64,000 bases of DNA from Steromphala cineraria. Its lineage: Eukaryota; Mollusca; Gastropoda; Trochida; Trochidae. Made by a program: the position numbers and the translations under genes. Positions 21,569 to 35,545 of this stretch are shown here, one piece after another (positions within the stretch are counted from its first letter, which is position 1; every line of letters starts with the position of its first letter). The stretch spans positions 51,870,645-51,934,644 of the forward strand of contig OU744731.1 in NCBI GenBank assembly GCA_916613615.1, read 5' to 3'. A model generated the notes under the pieces. It had not been told where the DNA came from. It saw only the letters and a program-made list of their open reading frames with translations, and made no database searches.

Positions 21569-24500
21569 TTAAACTGATCCTTTGAGAGTGTCAGAGGTAC
21601 TATTTCCACTGTGCTTGTGATCTGTGAGGTGTCTGATAGACCTCAAGAACTGGGGATGATCTCGTACACTGAACACCTCGAGGTAGAAGCAGGCTCCGTT
21701 ATACACGACACACAGGGTGGCGAGAGCGGTGAGGGTACAGTGCGCCGTGAAGGACGAGTACACCACAGCGCTGCAGCAGCAGTAGAACACCACGCACAGG
21801 ACGTGGCACAACCGGAACATTGCATACTGGTACCTGCAGAGAGAGAAGATATGCTGGGCACTTCTCAAAGACACGAATTAAAGAGCCACTTTGTGATTTT
21901 CATGACATAATGATTTGCTCTGATATGAACGTAGATGACATAATTCAATATGAATATTGATAATATCTCACTTATTTAATCCCCAATAATAAATGCTAAA
22001 AATTCTTATTTACAATGAAAATATAAAAAATGTCACATACCTTCACGGAAGCCAAATTCCCATGTCAAGTTTACCTGAATAGTAGTTATATTACCTATCA
22101 AACATCTACTCTACTCGTAACTGTCATTCTGGCTGCTTCAGATACATTTCCAAAATTACGTTTGAGTGATTGTCCGGTTTTCGATCAACATCGGGACTTT
22201 AAACCTCCCTGTTGTCCCAATACGACGTCACTTAGCTTCTAAAATGATACTTCCCTGCAACAGTCGTTACTTCTGGATCAGATGACACTATAAGCATATT
22301 TGGCCCCTGGCAGTTTACGGAGTGGCCCTTTAATATGGAATCGTATCGTAGACAGAGCAAGTGCCAAAATAAGAAAAAACTAGAAGACATATCAGATGAT
22401 CCTTTTTTAGAGTAATTTACAAATTCGAAGCTAGAAGCAAAGAGACGCACATACTTGATGGAGGAAGATATCGAGTACACCAATAAATCGAGGATCTTAC
22501 TTTGGTCCAAACAGATTGCAGGTGATGTTCCAGTAACTGCCTGGAGTGCTCGTTAGGTACTCGTACACAGTTTTGTACGTTAAAGGTGGCTTGAAGAGTT
22601 CATTTAAACGATCCCACACCATCTTAAATAATAAAGAAATATCATAGTACATTTTGTTAAATGAAAATTAATCAATCATTGCCAAACATATATAACATAT
22701 AAATATTCCTTGTTTAATAATATCGTTATGGCATAACATTGTTCATTGTTTATACACTGTGCGATGGTCGCGTAAGAAAAGATCAGGGTACCGTTTCACA
22801 AAGCAGTTGTTAAGTTACACTCTAGTGCTGCCCGTTATGAATGATGAACTATGATGAACTATGATGAACTATGAGTTTGGAATGATATTTCACTCTATAA
22901 CTTACGGACTGAATTTCTGTAATTGCCATAGGAATTGCGAAGTGCCAAATAAAAGAAATATCCCTGAATTGAGGCATGAAGTCCTGGTGCCATAACCTTG
23001 ATGTCTCCTCGGGATACCAGCGTATTCTGTAAGAACAAACCGATCAAATACTTGCCTGCACTCGTTCTTTGGACAGAAATGTTGACCGGACAATTGGACC
23101 GATCTTCCATCCTCCCATTATACATATGTTTGAGCATGAATGGTTATGATAATATTACCTTAACTAATTGATTTTAACATGATGTGAATATTATGAAAAA
23201 TAACATATTGAATAAATTATATTTCATAGATCTGCATTTAAAGTTTTTATATAGAATGAATACATGTATATCTATTTAATAATGTAATGATAAATGGTAT
23301 AGGTGTCACGCATACTTGATTTGTGTACATATAAAATCAAATGTGAAAAAAAAACGAATTCTTCTCCTCCTCGTGAATGAGAGGAAAGCCGGGATGGGCG
23401 AGGTTCGAACCCCACTAGAGATAATATGTTTACACTTTTCTTTCTCGATATACAGTCGATTTTAATCAGACTGGTAAGGAAGTAACTTTCTTTTAGCTTC
23501 TCAAGTCATACCTTTCATTGTTTCGCTATCACACGTAGTCAAGGTCACGTGCTGTTTTATACACACGGGGTCAGGTGAAAATATGAGTGCAAATTATCTA
23601 TAGTATAACTGAATTCATTTTAAATTCCTTTGACTTGGGACATACATCTTCATAGGCTTTACATAAATGTACATCTTTTCATTATTCTATCTTTTGTTTT
23701 CAGGTTGATGAACAATGATACACAATTAACACAATCAATGAATTCATTAGTTCCATTCACTTCAGTTTATCCTTTATAATAAAATATTTTATCACATTTA
23801 TCGTCTTGCAAAGTCATTCCATTAAGAATAGTTTCCATCAAAATGTATGAGATCATATCTGTATATCTGATCTGTGACGTCATGCATCTATTTGCATCAT
23901 TTTCGATTTCCGACATTGCACATTGCAAATGCTAAATGGATCGAAATGGGCTTCACATTAATAATGTGGTCAAGTAAAATTTCGTCTGTGTGTAAATTTG
24001 TTAATATGGAAGTTTGCATTGATCTGACTGTGACCGATAAATCAATAATTTAAAGAGATAAAGCAATACGCTATGAGACTTGCAGGACGGACAGTAGCCA
24101 GGGTATGATGTGTATGTAGATGGGTCTCATCTTGGAGAAGTTGTGTAGAACCAGAGAGTTCCTGAAGACATACAGCGCCCAGCCCACCGGACCATTTGTC
24201 AGGGCGAACACTACACTGAACATCTCCTCGTTCTGAGGGAACTTCCTGGCAAATCAACAATTGAAACATTAACATTACCTGAGTCTGAGGATATAGATAT
24301 GAAATAACTGGTTTTCACTACACAATAACACTTCAACATACAACCATTTTAATCTGAGAGTAAAGTTAATTAGTCTGTCAAAATGTAAGCATTCTTGTTG
24401 TTTTGGAGAAGAGACATATGTTATTGGACGCTATTGTCTCGCACATTGTACTCAATACTAAGCATTCTCTTTAATGTGATCTTACCCCTGATATCTATAT

Positions 24501-26103
24501 CTTAAAATGCAATTAAAAAACGGAACTGAGAAAACATCGATAAAACCCAGGGTAGCAAATCGCCCCTTAAAGATTCATCATTTCCGAGGGCGTCGGTTCA
24601 CTCTCTTTTTATTAGTTCATCTTTCCATTGACCTCCTTGGTTAAATTTCTATTTTTACGACAGTGGAATACCTATTATCTTACATCAAAGATGTATCGGG
24701 AACTGATAATTAAAAGTTTATAGATTAGAATTGCCTACCAGAGAAACAAAACAAACAGGGCATTTCCAAAGTGGCAAATCTCCATCAAGCCAATCATTCC
24801 ATTGTAACAGCTAAAAGATAAGCATCATTGTTTATATCATCAATATATATAAATAAATGACTGAAAATATATTCATTTAGATCCGTATAGATTAATATAT
24901 TAAGCCAAAAGTACGTCAAAACATATTTAATGCTTTCTTTTCTCTACTTAGTCTTTTGTTATGATATAAGTTGACGAATAGGTTCACCCGTAATACTGTT
25001 ACCGAAGGTAATTTTTTAAAGGTTTGATAATCGTAAAATGAATACTGAACAATAACAGATGACGTCATAAACAGTACCTACAAGAACTCGATTAGCATAC
25101 TGCCCACTGTTATGGGAAGGAAGACGTAGGGCATGAGGTACTGTGCTGACGTCATACAATACGTGACGAAACAGATCATCGCTACAGAGATCACGAAACA
25201 TGCTTTCTCCAGAAGACGCCTTCTTTTGATGGTCTGGGAATATCAAAATCAAACAAACATCAACTTCAATGGTTAAGATATAATGAACCTTTTTTCATTA
25301 TATGTATAACACCTTAAATCTCAAATCTAATCTCTGTCGAGAAGTTGTACAACAACAACGCTCTTTAAAATGGATACTCCTTTACCAACTAGGAACCAAT
25401 CTACTAACACGATTTACCTAACAGAATTATATGTTTTTTTCCATTCAACTTTCCATATACAACAAAATTATTTGGTAAACAAAAAAATTAAAAATATAGA
25501 TTTGAACGAGATTTCCGAATGAGAGTTTAATTCATTCAATGTCAGGTAAAATAAATGATTTTTAGCATGATACCCAGTTTTAAACCTGAGGAGTTTTACA
25601 TTTTTTAGTATGAAAAGATTAATTCCAACAAAGAAGGCGGTATAAACGTGTTGCAAGAGCACCTTAAACCTCTCAATGGTATTGCCAATATACCTCTCAA
25701 GTTCAATTGTTAGTTTTCTTGCTGAATTCTGGCTTCAAATGAGTATTGTACGTTTATTATCCCCAAAGGGACATTCATTTCCCTGAATGCATTGTCTGGA
25801 TGCTCAACATAAATTAACATACAAAGAAGAAGATTTTTTTCACAATTTTATCGAAAGATAACAAAGTTTTCCATTTCAAAAATACTTTGACGTTTTTGTT
25901 TGTATGTTGTTGTCTGTTGTAGTCTTATATTAATCAATTACATTCTAAACTTGTTAATCCATATCCTATATATTCTATTTAAATGTAAAATTTGTCTTCT
26001 GAAAATGATGATCGCGCCCATTTATTTCAATGACAATGTTTTTGGGCAGAGCTTCTTTTAAAGAATTAGGATATTTCATACCTACATTGAGAAAAGACTG
26101 CAT
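21569..26103 (-). CDS. DUF2838/GPCAT-like membrane acyltransferase, copy A
   Basis: Seven exons join in phase (complement): 26086-26103, 25082-25233, 24739-24810, 24084-24245, 22906-23026, 22501-22622 and 21569-21833; 912 nt, 303 aa, intact. It starts MQSFLN, then TIKRRRLLEKAC. Family-like segments are NGPVGWALYVFRNSLVLHNF, IRWYPEETSRLWHQDF, NLFGPK and VYNGACFYLEVFSVRD. About eight hydrophobic membrane spans are visible. Known of the family (yeast Gpc1, plant GPCAT): acyl-CoA + glycerophosphocholine to lysophosphatidylcholine in the ER, a step in phosphatidylcholine remodelling. The pattern VFRNSLV...LP.L..F.IRWYP and the end YNG..FYLEVF fit plant DUF2838 proteins. Intron 4 has a GC donor (CT/GCAAGT). 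It is head to head with copy B. Its C-terminal tail is 12-13 residues longer than in copies B and C. Enzyme activity is inferred. Confidence 0.85.
22838..22875. repeat. 10-bp microsatellite ATGATGAACT
   Basis: Three to four tandem copies of ATGATGAACT lie just beyond the exon 5 donor of copy A, inside intron 5. Confidence 0.7.
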
Positions 26104-26761
26104 TTCCAGTGTGTGACCCGAACGGCAGCACGGCTGTGTAGGAAGTTGTCAGGTAACTAGATGGATCCACTCCAGGTTGAAATATATGCACATTACTACA
26201 ATCATTTTCTATTTCGTTTTATTAAAACATTTATCAATCAAAACATGACAGTGTATCTATATGTATTAAATAAGCACTATTTGCATTAGATTGAACGTCA
26301 TCCATAAATCAAAGAAATGAAAAAAATTCCTTTGTCGACAATGATGCTTCCAATTGAGCACATTTTTCGTAAAATAAAAAATTGTGTTTTCTATATTTGA
26401 CCCCTGGTCACTTCAATGGCTTACCAAAATTGTAACGGTTAACTGTAAGGTATGATATACGAATATATTAACGCAATATTAATTTCAACTTATGCATCGA
26501 AATTTCAACATGATCCGTTGTGTGTTTGTAATGCTAGGATGCGTCAAATACATTCCAAATTTCATGATATTTGCACTAGAATGTTCAGGTAAGTGAACAA
26601 ACTTTAATACAGAAATTCAACAGGAAGGAGTAAGGAGCGTTGTGTTACTATATGGTAACAGTTTATGGTCTTCACATTAGATCACCTTGAACGTAGTTGA
26701 AACCCGGCAACATATATGCCATACACGTGTCTCGGTATACCAATTAGTTTGTTTAAATATA

Positions 26762-26904
26762 CAGTAGAACACGGATATAGTGAACACATTTTTAAGTCCC
26801 CATCAAAAGCCCTATGCATGGCGGCCAAACGTGAGTAGCGAACATCGGATATAGCGAACTAAATTCTTTGGTCCATTGGAATTCGTTATATCCAAGTTCT
26901 ACTG
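26762..26904. mobile_element. TA-flanked MITE, 143 bp
   Basis: The ends CAGTAGAACACGGATATAG and ATATCCAAGTTCTACTG form terminal inverted repeats and sit between TA dinucleotides, as expected of the Tc1/mariner superfamily. The internal words GGATATAG.GAAC repeat. It lies upstream of copy A and has no coding capacity. Confidence 0.8.
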
Positions 26905-29681
26905 TATTTTATTCACAAGAAAAGGATTGGGGTCAAGTTATCCAACTTAAAATGCCCTCTCTTAGTATGTACAAAATGGATTTACATAATACATAGCGAA
27001 CACAGACAGCAGACAGTGAACACGAGTAAGAGTACCAGGAAGGAACAAACATTGTTGACAACTATTTGATGTTAAAGGAATCTATTTCATTGGTGTAAGT
27101 TTGTACCAACATAAATACAGTTTTCGTTTGACTTATGGTCAGGTCTGCACTTCCCTCAAGCAAAAGTTTAAGATCTATTGTAAGTCCAGTAGTGCGCCGT
27201 AATGAGAACACGAGCTTATCTCTGGTTGCTATACAATGTACATTGCAACAAATAATGATATACATCCTCAACATAATAACCACAAGAACTAGAAAATTAG
27301 CTAGCAATTGTTAAAATCGATTAGTTGATGAGTATTGATGAGAAAACACATCATCTTACACATTGTTTTCAAAGTCATCTCTTTACATTATTGTATCTGT
27401 AATGCATTGTATGATTGTAATCATCCAGATAATGTATGAACTAGAGAAGTGACCGACAGTATGTTTCACAGGTGTCAGATAGCAACAGTAACTCTGTTTA
27501 TAAGGGTGCAATTTCATTAAAGTACTAATTAGAAATGCAAATTTTCAATAGTAACTTCTGATTGGTGGGTTCAACCTATTTTGCTATCTATCTAATGAAA
27601 TGTTAACAAACTGCCAATGAAATGTCAGCTCATCGAAATTATTATAAGAGGAAATAAACTCAATATTCTATATGTGCGGTTGTGACTAATGTTTCAATTA
27701 ATGAACTTACAAAGCATAATTGACTTAACTAAATGTGTTGCCAAATTTAATTGACATTACAATCCAACTGCCCTAAAACTGTTACCCATTTTAAATGATG
27801 TATAGTATAGTCAAGTCCCTTCAACACCATATCAATAGACTAAACGCCTTGATAATTCAATATATATAGTTAAAATTGTAGTGAAATGAAACTCCAAAGG
27901 AATAGAAAATATGTCTACAAACACTCATGAAAATTGACTACGAATATATTGTCTTGTATTATCAATTGTTCTCTTCAGTTCTTGATGTATGCATTGGCGA
28001 GGTATTGATATATGAAGAGTTTTGCTTGTTTGCCAAACCAGATTTCTCCGGAAATAAAAAATGATGTGACCATTTCTTCCTAAACAATATAAAAAAAATA
28101 CATTAAAAAATGACAACGCGGTATTATCGATATATCGGTACATTGCAATGCAGTTACAACATGATACGAATCGGTACACACTTCTGAAAATATCCAATAT
28201 ATCGAACGTTTGAGAATGACCAATATATTGAAAATATATTGCAATACAGAAATAAGGAACGATACCCATCCTTAACTAACATAACGAAGAATTGTTGGCA
28301 TTCTGTATGGAACCTGTCCTTATAAATGTTGTCTCTTTTTATATCAGTCACTAACTATCAAATTGCCAGCCATATCGTACGTAATAAACATCTGAAATAA
28401 AAAGGCAGATCCCTTTTATGACAACAGGTAAGTATTGCATCTTATGGTTAATAATAATTCACGTTTTTTGGGTGAAATAAATCGTATCTAATAGAAAAGT
28501 ATTATCTGCTGTACAAGGTATGTTCACAAAGGTTGTCAGCTTTCTATTGATTGTTCTTCGATAAAGAATAACTGCACAATACTAGATCCTATCTTATCAC
28601 AAACTAGACTATTTCCGTTCAGTGACTGTATACTTATTCCAGGAGATAAAAGGCGGTTTTCATCTTGTTTCTTTTATGAATACTAATGCAATACTGCTCA
28701 ACTATTTTACAGCAACATTTAAACAGTATTTTGACGGGTTTGAAGTTATTCAGAAAATAAATGAATTAATTAGATGTTGCAATAATTTACCATCGTGCTC
28801 TAACTTCAAGCGAAACCTATAGAGTTCTTTCCCTTTTGTTTTTTTATTCAAGCATTGAAGGCGGCGCTGAGTTGAAATCTATTCGAAATAATTTATAGGA
28901 ATTAGTTAGTTACAGTATCCTGTAGACTAATATTTACTCTATGAAATATCTAAAATAATTACTGTACCTTCATTTATATAATTTTCTTTCTTTCTGTGTA
29001 TTCAGTCAATATAGACTTGCAGAATTAAGACTAGACTGTATAAAGGTTCTATATATAGTATTTATACGCAGTCATGAAGCAGGACTAAGTATCTTGTCAA
29101 TAACAATAATATTTAGATCTTATAAGCACCCATGGATAGAGATTAGGTGCTTTTCGACGATTATTTATCAATTTGGAAAAGCAGATTTAAAGATCTTTTT
29201 TCAACTAGTTGGTCATATATTGCATTTGTTCATATATATAATGTCAACAAAGTATAGGAACAATTTGATATGTTTATAAATTAGCCTCTCGTCCTCTGAC
29301 ATCTACAATACATACAGTAACTGGATGAAGCCCGTTTGTTATAGATCACAACAACCCGATGTACGGATCGTTCGCTACATTCAATATATTGTCAAACTTT
29401 TCGTCAAATTTGTGGGCGTCAAATATCAATAAATCCCGAATATTTACAATAGCAACTATTCCCTCTCTGATTGTTCACCCAGATCATTTTTGCAATAGCA
29501 CGTAATTAACGACATGGGCCGTTGTTACTAATTGACAATAAATGATACATTTCGTAATGATGAGAGTTTAATTGACGACAGCAAGTACCAATAAAAACGA
29601 ATATATACCTAGGCAAGCAGTCTAAACGAGAAACCTTACTGTAGGGAAGGCATTTGTGAATCTGTGAGTGAAATAGCGAAA
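26905..29681. other. shared upstream region between head-to-head copies A and B
   Basis: Together with 26104-26904 this separates the start codons of copies A and B by about 3.6 kb, so both promoters lie here. I see no further exon. At 27328-27390 is a roughly 60-bp piece (GAGTATTGATGAGAAAACAC...CATCTCTTTA) that recurs at about 46640-46690 in copy C intron 4. Confidence 0.4.
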
Positions 29682-29739
29682 ATGACGTCAATACTGAATG
29701 TAAGTAATCTTGATATAGAGAAATTTGTAATTAATTTTG

Positions 29740-30130
29740 AGAGATATAGAGGATGTTTTCTTGACTAATACCATGTTTATCTTATCGAGTGAGGTAAAAA
29801 GTGTATATTTTCAGAGGATGTTTTCTTGACTAATACCATGTTTATCTCATCGAGTGAGGTAAAAAGTGTATATTTTCACGAGTGGTGTATATTTAACTTT
29901 CTACCTCACGAAATGAGATAAACATGGTATTTGTCAAGAATTGACAGATATTCTATTTTATTATATGATAAAATCCTTCTAATTACGACAAAATAGGCAA
30001 ATTTCATGTTGGGCGGCCGCTTGGAATAGCCCGTCACCGCGGTAACAGTGTGACGTCATATGAGAATTCATGACGTCAAACCATTGTTACATGACGTCAA
30101 ACTCTTGAACTTGACGTCACTCGAGTGGTG
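29740..30130 (+). mobile_element. fold-back element H2 with TGACGTCA cluster
   Basis: A long hairpin (arms about 29825-29940; left arm from CTTGACTAATACCATG, right arm ending CATGGTATTTGTCAAG) has a CACGAGTGG tip. The left arm is duplicated in tandem (period about 63 bp, from 29750). The edge reads ATAGAGGAT. A GC-rich segment (GCGGCCGCTTGG at about 30014) and four TGACGTCA sites at 30051, 30070, 30092 and 30112 follow. It lies in intron 1 of copy B and is homologous to H7 in reverse orientation. Confidence 0.75.
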
Positions 30131-31154
30131 ATAAAGTTTTTATTACACTCTCGTTGAAGATACTGCAGTTGTGAAACAATGACATGTTATTCAACACTGT
30201 TGTGAAACATTGCACGTGAAAGCGATCGCATCCGGAACTACTTTCCTGCCGTGGCATGACAAGTTACCGATTGATGATATCAATCAAAATTGCGTGTGTT
30301 CGAAACAAAAGATAAACGAGATGAAAATAAATTCGTTTTAAAAAGTGTTTAGGTCTATCTGTTTATGTTTAAATTGTCCGAGAAACAATGAAAAGAATCA
30401 GAGATACCAGCACAACATTACCAGCGTTCATCTTCAAATGTAAACATGACCTCGATCGGAATCAGGTTCAAGTCGGCATTCGATAGTAGAGGTTATCCCT
30501 TCCGATTTCGGTCGATTCTTGAAATGTCACCGTCAGTACTAAATGATAATTGTCGGTGGTTCCGTAAGCAACGATGTCAGCAATGTTATCTTTAATAGGT
30601 AACAAGTTCAAATTCGGCGAAACGCTAAAAGGTTTTTAGAGTTATCTCCCTTGCAACCCTAAGCTCCTAGCAGCGTTTAGCAACTCGAAGACGAGTTCGC
30701 ATTTCAAAGCAACGGTCTTTTTGTTTTATTTTTAATTGAAGAGGGTATTCCCCAATCTATCTTAATAATGGAACGTAAACAAGGACAGTGTTCCCCCCAC
30801 TGACACTAACTCAAGCTTACTGAATCACGCTTGAAAACGCACATTCCGATGACGTCACAATCATTTGACATTCTTCGCACGACATATGTTTTTGTTCACT
30901 CGCCAATTTGCGTTTTTCGGAACTATTACAAACACATAATTGAATGAGAGCTTTTGATTTGTATTTTTCAAAATTAAAGCTGTTATAATAACTCATTAAT
31001 TAAGGGATTTACTCATGACCTATTTGTTCATTGTTCAAAGTCTATATAATGACGCCATGCATCCATTGTAAGAATTGTATTCCTACGCACAGCTACGAGA
31101 ATTGAAAGCAAACAATTTTCAGTTTATTTTATTAATTTAAAGATTGTAATAAAT

Positions 31155-31305
31155 AAAATACTAAACTCCGTCCAGTTTATTTACATATTTATGAAACTCG
31201 TGTATAGTAATTGTATTTAACTCGCTTTCGCTCGTTAAATACGAATACCATCCACTCGTTTCATAAATATGTTATTAAACTGGACGTCGTTTAGTATTCT
31301 CTATA
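31155..31305. mobile_element. fold-back element H3
   Basis: The hairpin has arms at about 31168-31225 and 31226-31283 (GTCCAGTTTATTTACATA against TATGTTATTAAACTGGAC). The tip is TTAACTCGCTTTCGCTCGTT and the outer edge ATTCTCTATATC (the ATAGAG motif reversed). It lies in intron 1 of copy B. Confidence 0.75.
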
Positions 31306-31732
31306 TCACCAATCAGTAGAGTGATGATAAAGGTTATCGCCACTGCAGCCAAACAGAGGGTTTATTTCACTGATTGAACAGAGTATCTCACCTTCACTCA
31401 TACAATAAAAGCTTTCTGTCAATACCTTTCTAAGCGTGGTTATTTTTACTAGTATTTTTAACATACTGATTACAAGCGATTTAGTTGACACTAGACTAAA
31501 AAATCAAAAATAGTTACTGTACCCCCATTTTTATCATTTTATCCTTTAGGCTATTTATTTCATATAATCAACATGGGTATAATCCGGACAATCTTAATCA
31601 AATTAGCCGACACAACTATCTGCCACTTTATTTACCGGTAAATTGTTAAAGCCTCAAAAGTCACGTTCATCTGCCAGCAGTGACCGACCAATGGAACCAG
31701 TCATGGTTCTCACAACCATCTCTGAGAGAAAA

Positions 31733-32251
31733 GGGGGGGGGGGGGGGGGGGGGGGGGGGGCCTGATTAGAAGGCGGGCTTGATTAGAAGAAGGGGGGGGG
31801 GGGGCTTGATTAGAAGGGGAGCTTGATTAGAAGAAGGGGAGGCTTGATTAGAGGGGGCTTGATTAGAAGAAGGGGGGGGGGGGGCTTGATTAGAAGAAGG
31901 GGGGGCTTGATTAGAGGGGGCTTGATTAGAAGGGGGGCTTGATTAGAGGGGGGCTTGATTAGAAGGGGGGATTGATTAGAAGAAGGGGGGCTTGATTAGA
32001 AGGAGGTGGGGGGGGGGGGCTTCATAAAAAGGGGGTGGGCCTTGATTAAAAGGAGGGGGCTTGATAAGAAGGGGGAGGGTGGGGGCTTGAAAGGAAGGGG
32101 GCATTGATAAGAAGGGGGGGGGGGGGGGGCTTGATTAGAAGGGGGCTCAATTAGAAGGGAGCTTGATTAGAAGGGGGCTTGATTAGAAGGGCGGGGGTTT
32201 GATTAAAAGGGGGGCCTTGATTAGAAGGAGGGGGCTTGATTAGAAGGGGGT
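31733..32251 (+). repeat. G-run minisatellite (CTTGATTAGAAG + G-run)
   Basis: About 25 irregular units of GCTTGATTAGAAG(AAG) are separated by runs of 4 to about 28 G. The array lies in intron 1 of copy B on its coding strand, some 360 nt before the exon 2 acceptor, so the pre-mRNA would carry many G-runs able to form quadruplexes. The longest homopolymers may be inexactly assembled. Confidence 0.9.
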
Positions 32252-32766
32252 GCTACATGTATTAAGTGCCATGTTTAAGTATTCTTCCTTCCGAGGGAAT
32301 CACTGACTTTAGTTCAGCTGGCGAGGGATTTTTTTATTGTTCTAGAATAATTAGATTTGGTCTATAAAATCTGACCCACTTACAAAAGTTTCAAGAATTG
32401 TTAATATTTCTCAAATATAAACATAAATTGTAATTTGAGAGGAAATCTATATATGTAAGATATAAACAAAACCCTTGTAAATAAATGTGCAATAAGTTGA
32501 TTCCCTGGAAATGTTTCCATAATTGTCCAACTTGAGATAAACAACACTTGTATAATAGAATTTGAAACATGTTCATGTCAATTTGAAATCACGAGAATAA
32601 CGCTTCCCTTGCAGCTAATACGGAGAAGAAGACTGGGAGAGAAGGCTTGCTACGTACTCTCTGTAGCAAGTATCTGCTTGTTGACCTACAGCGTCACGAC
32701 AGCTCCCTATTTCCTCCCCTATGTCTTCACTGGCTTCGTGCTTCTCTGTACTCTCAACATTTTCCT

Positions 32767-35545
32767 GTAAGTTTCCATCGATCCTGCTCGTGTTGCTTCT
32801 CTTTTAGAAATAAACTGCCAGGCAAAAGAAAGTACACACCACAGTTTGAATTTACTTAATATCTTCGCATGCACACCCTTTACACATGTGTGCAATATTA
32901 CATATACATTGTAAATTTGCTATGCGTCCGCATGTGTCTTTAGGAAGAGTGTGTAGAGGATCGTTTTGTGAAAAGTTAATAGATTGAATGAATATTCCAT
33001 ATCAAAATAAGTTTGGGAATAGTACATATATAAACATGGCAATTGTATAGATGTCTTGTCATAAGTCAATGAATTGATTATTAACAATATTCAAACATCC
33101 TTGCCAGATTTAAAAAAAACCACTTTTATTGTTAGTTTGAGTCATTGAGTGTATACATTGAGGTAAACCAGTGTTCAATATAACCAAATGACAAGATGAT
33201 TTAATCCATTGATGATAGTGACTGATATGATTGGAACATAGTTATATGATTTCCTGGGTATGAAAACTTACCATGATTTATAATTTGAAAAAACATTTCA
33301 TGTTTGCAAGAAAGTATTTTACAAAATCAATTGATTTGGAATTATTCTTTTTTAAAAACCTCATATAACATTGATGCATCAAATAATTTATATCACATGA
33401 AATGTATAATATCGACCACATCGTTTTATAACTTTACCAATTCTAAATACCAAAAAATCGGTCTAAAACAATTTGAAATTACGATATTGGCACCGAGTGT
33501 GTTTGAACAGTAGCAAAAGTATTTGTTACTAAAGAATGAATTTGTGTTTCTTCTTCACAAGACACATGCTTCACCTTTGTTTCATAAACAACTCTCCTCG
33601 GTAACAGAATTTTTTGGGTATGTTTTGGACACTAATCTATTTGAATACGAAGGTTCCAAATTCATGTTCTGAGTTTAGATTTTGACGCTAGCTCTGTAAA
33701 TAGAGAAACGGTTTGGATTCCTCTAGAAGAACATTCGTAATTAGTAAAATAAGTAAAGTTTTATGAATTATTTGTAACAACGTTAAATTGTTTGTCAGAT
33801 TTTGTGACGTGGCCATCCATTTGAAATAATGTTTCATTTCAGAATGTTTGAGCGATGTATATAGAACGAACGCTATTTATCCTCCTGCAAAAAACATCAT
33901 CTCATGAATAAGACATATAAAAACTCATCTCATACATAAGATATATTGGATTTATAAAGAACGTAGAAACTTACAAATATGCAATTGGAATATAATTTAA
34001 TGTAGCCTATAGAAATTCTACTACTGTTCGATAATTCAACGAAAAATTACTTATTTAGGTTTTAGAGGTCTAAAAATGAACTGATATATAATGATACTGA
34101 AACGTATATAAGACTTTAGTGTATTTACACATGTTAGTAAATTTGCTATGCGTTCACATGGCACTTTTTACAAACAGTGTAAATTTCCACATGTGTAAAA
34201 TAACATTTGCACCACCTCCTCGCTAAATGTAAATTTACTCCTTGTGCAAAATTACTCACGTGTGCAATTGCGTTGCATAAAACGATTTCAAGTTGGCATA
34301 CATGTGTAATTTTACATAGTATGTATAAGGATTCAGGCAAATAGGGCTTAAGATTAACCCTCTTGTTCTTTTTTTTTGTCTTGTTCTATATATTTTGAGA
34401 ATACGACATCAAAACCGAGAAATATTTGTGTCTGATAATCTAATACATGTATATGATAAATTCAGCTGACATATGTACTTTCTATGTACTTTATCAGTTT
34501 ATATACTGTTCAAGGAAAAATATGAAACACTTTATATTTCAATGCGTCAATTGAAGGCATCAATTTTGACTCTAAATAATTTAGCAGGCAATGCATTTTG
34601 TCTGTTTTGTCAAGTTGTTATGAAGCAACATTTATCCTACCTCATGTAAGAATTTCGATCTCTGGTTAGTTCACGTGATCCTGGATAATATAAGTTGTAT
34701 GCTTCTCACGAGGGCAATACTGTCTGATGTAGAAATGTTGTCCGAGCCGCAAGGCCGAATCATGCTGAAACACTATTTGCTTTTAATTCTATAGCAGTGG
34801 AAGTACTGCAATGCGGAATTTGTTTCAAAATAAAACATAGACAGATGAGAAAACAAATCTATAATTTATAATCTCGAAAAACAGCTAATCGAACTTACGT
34901 AAACGCTGCACACCGCGTGCCTCAATGGTAACATCATCTAAACGATATGTGACACCTCTTCTCGAAGAGGAGCTGTTGCTATTGCAGCGATGTACATGAA
35001 ATTTGTACACCGTGAGAGGTGAGATTCGCCGGGTACATACCTTAAAATGAATTGATGGTCAGCCAATCAAAAAACGAATATTGTACTATAAGGTAAGATA
35101 AATACTGATACCACCCTCTTGAGCGGGGTGATAAATTATTTATACCCCGGCCAAAAAACTATGAAAAAAGCAAATTGGGAGTACTTCTTCACAACTGATG
35201 TATGAATTATTTCATAATGGTATGCCTTCTTCTTCACCATTACCAGTGTATAAAATAGATTGGAAACTTAGCCTGTCCTGAAAATAATTGGTCAATTCCT
35301 TAGGGGAAAATAAAGAAAAACATTGAAAAGTTACCAGTCCTGACCAAAAAGTAACCAGTCCTTGCAAACATTAGCCAGTCAAGGACTGGCGGACGGGCTA
35401 TATTTTAAACACTGCCATTACTTTATACAAGTATTAATTCATACTGATATGCCTGTTTCCTCACCATATATATCTTTTAAAGAAAATGCTATTCATGACA
35501 ACAACAAAGAACAATGATTTAAACATATCATCTTTGACTTTTCAG
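32767..35545 (+). other. intron 2 of copy B; no gene seen
   Basis: AT-rich intron. Near 35270-35410 is a piece with repeated CCAGTCCT...AGCCAGTCAAGGACTGGC words, probably a dispersed repeat. Nothing else could be assigned. Confidence 0.35.

Noticed and set aside
23380..23425. tRNA-like B box GGTTCGAACCCC
   Set aside because: The flanking bases do not form the T-stem or the other tRNA arms in either direction. It may be a SINE relic at most.
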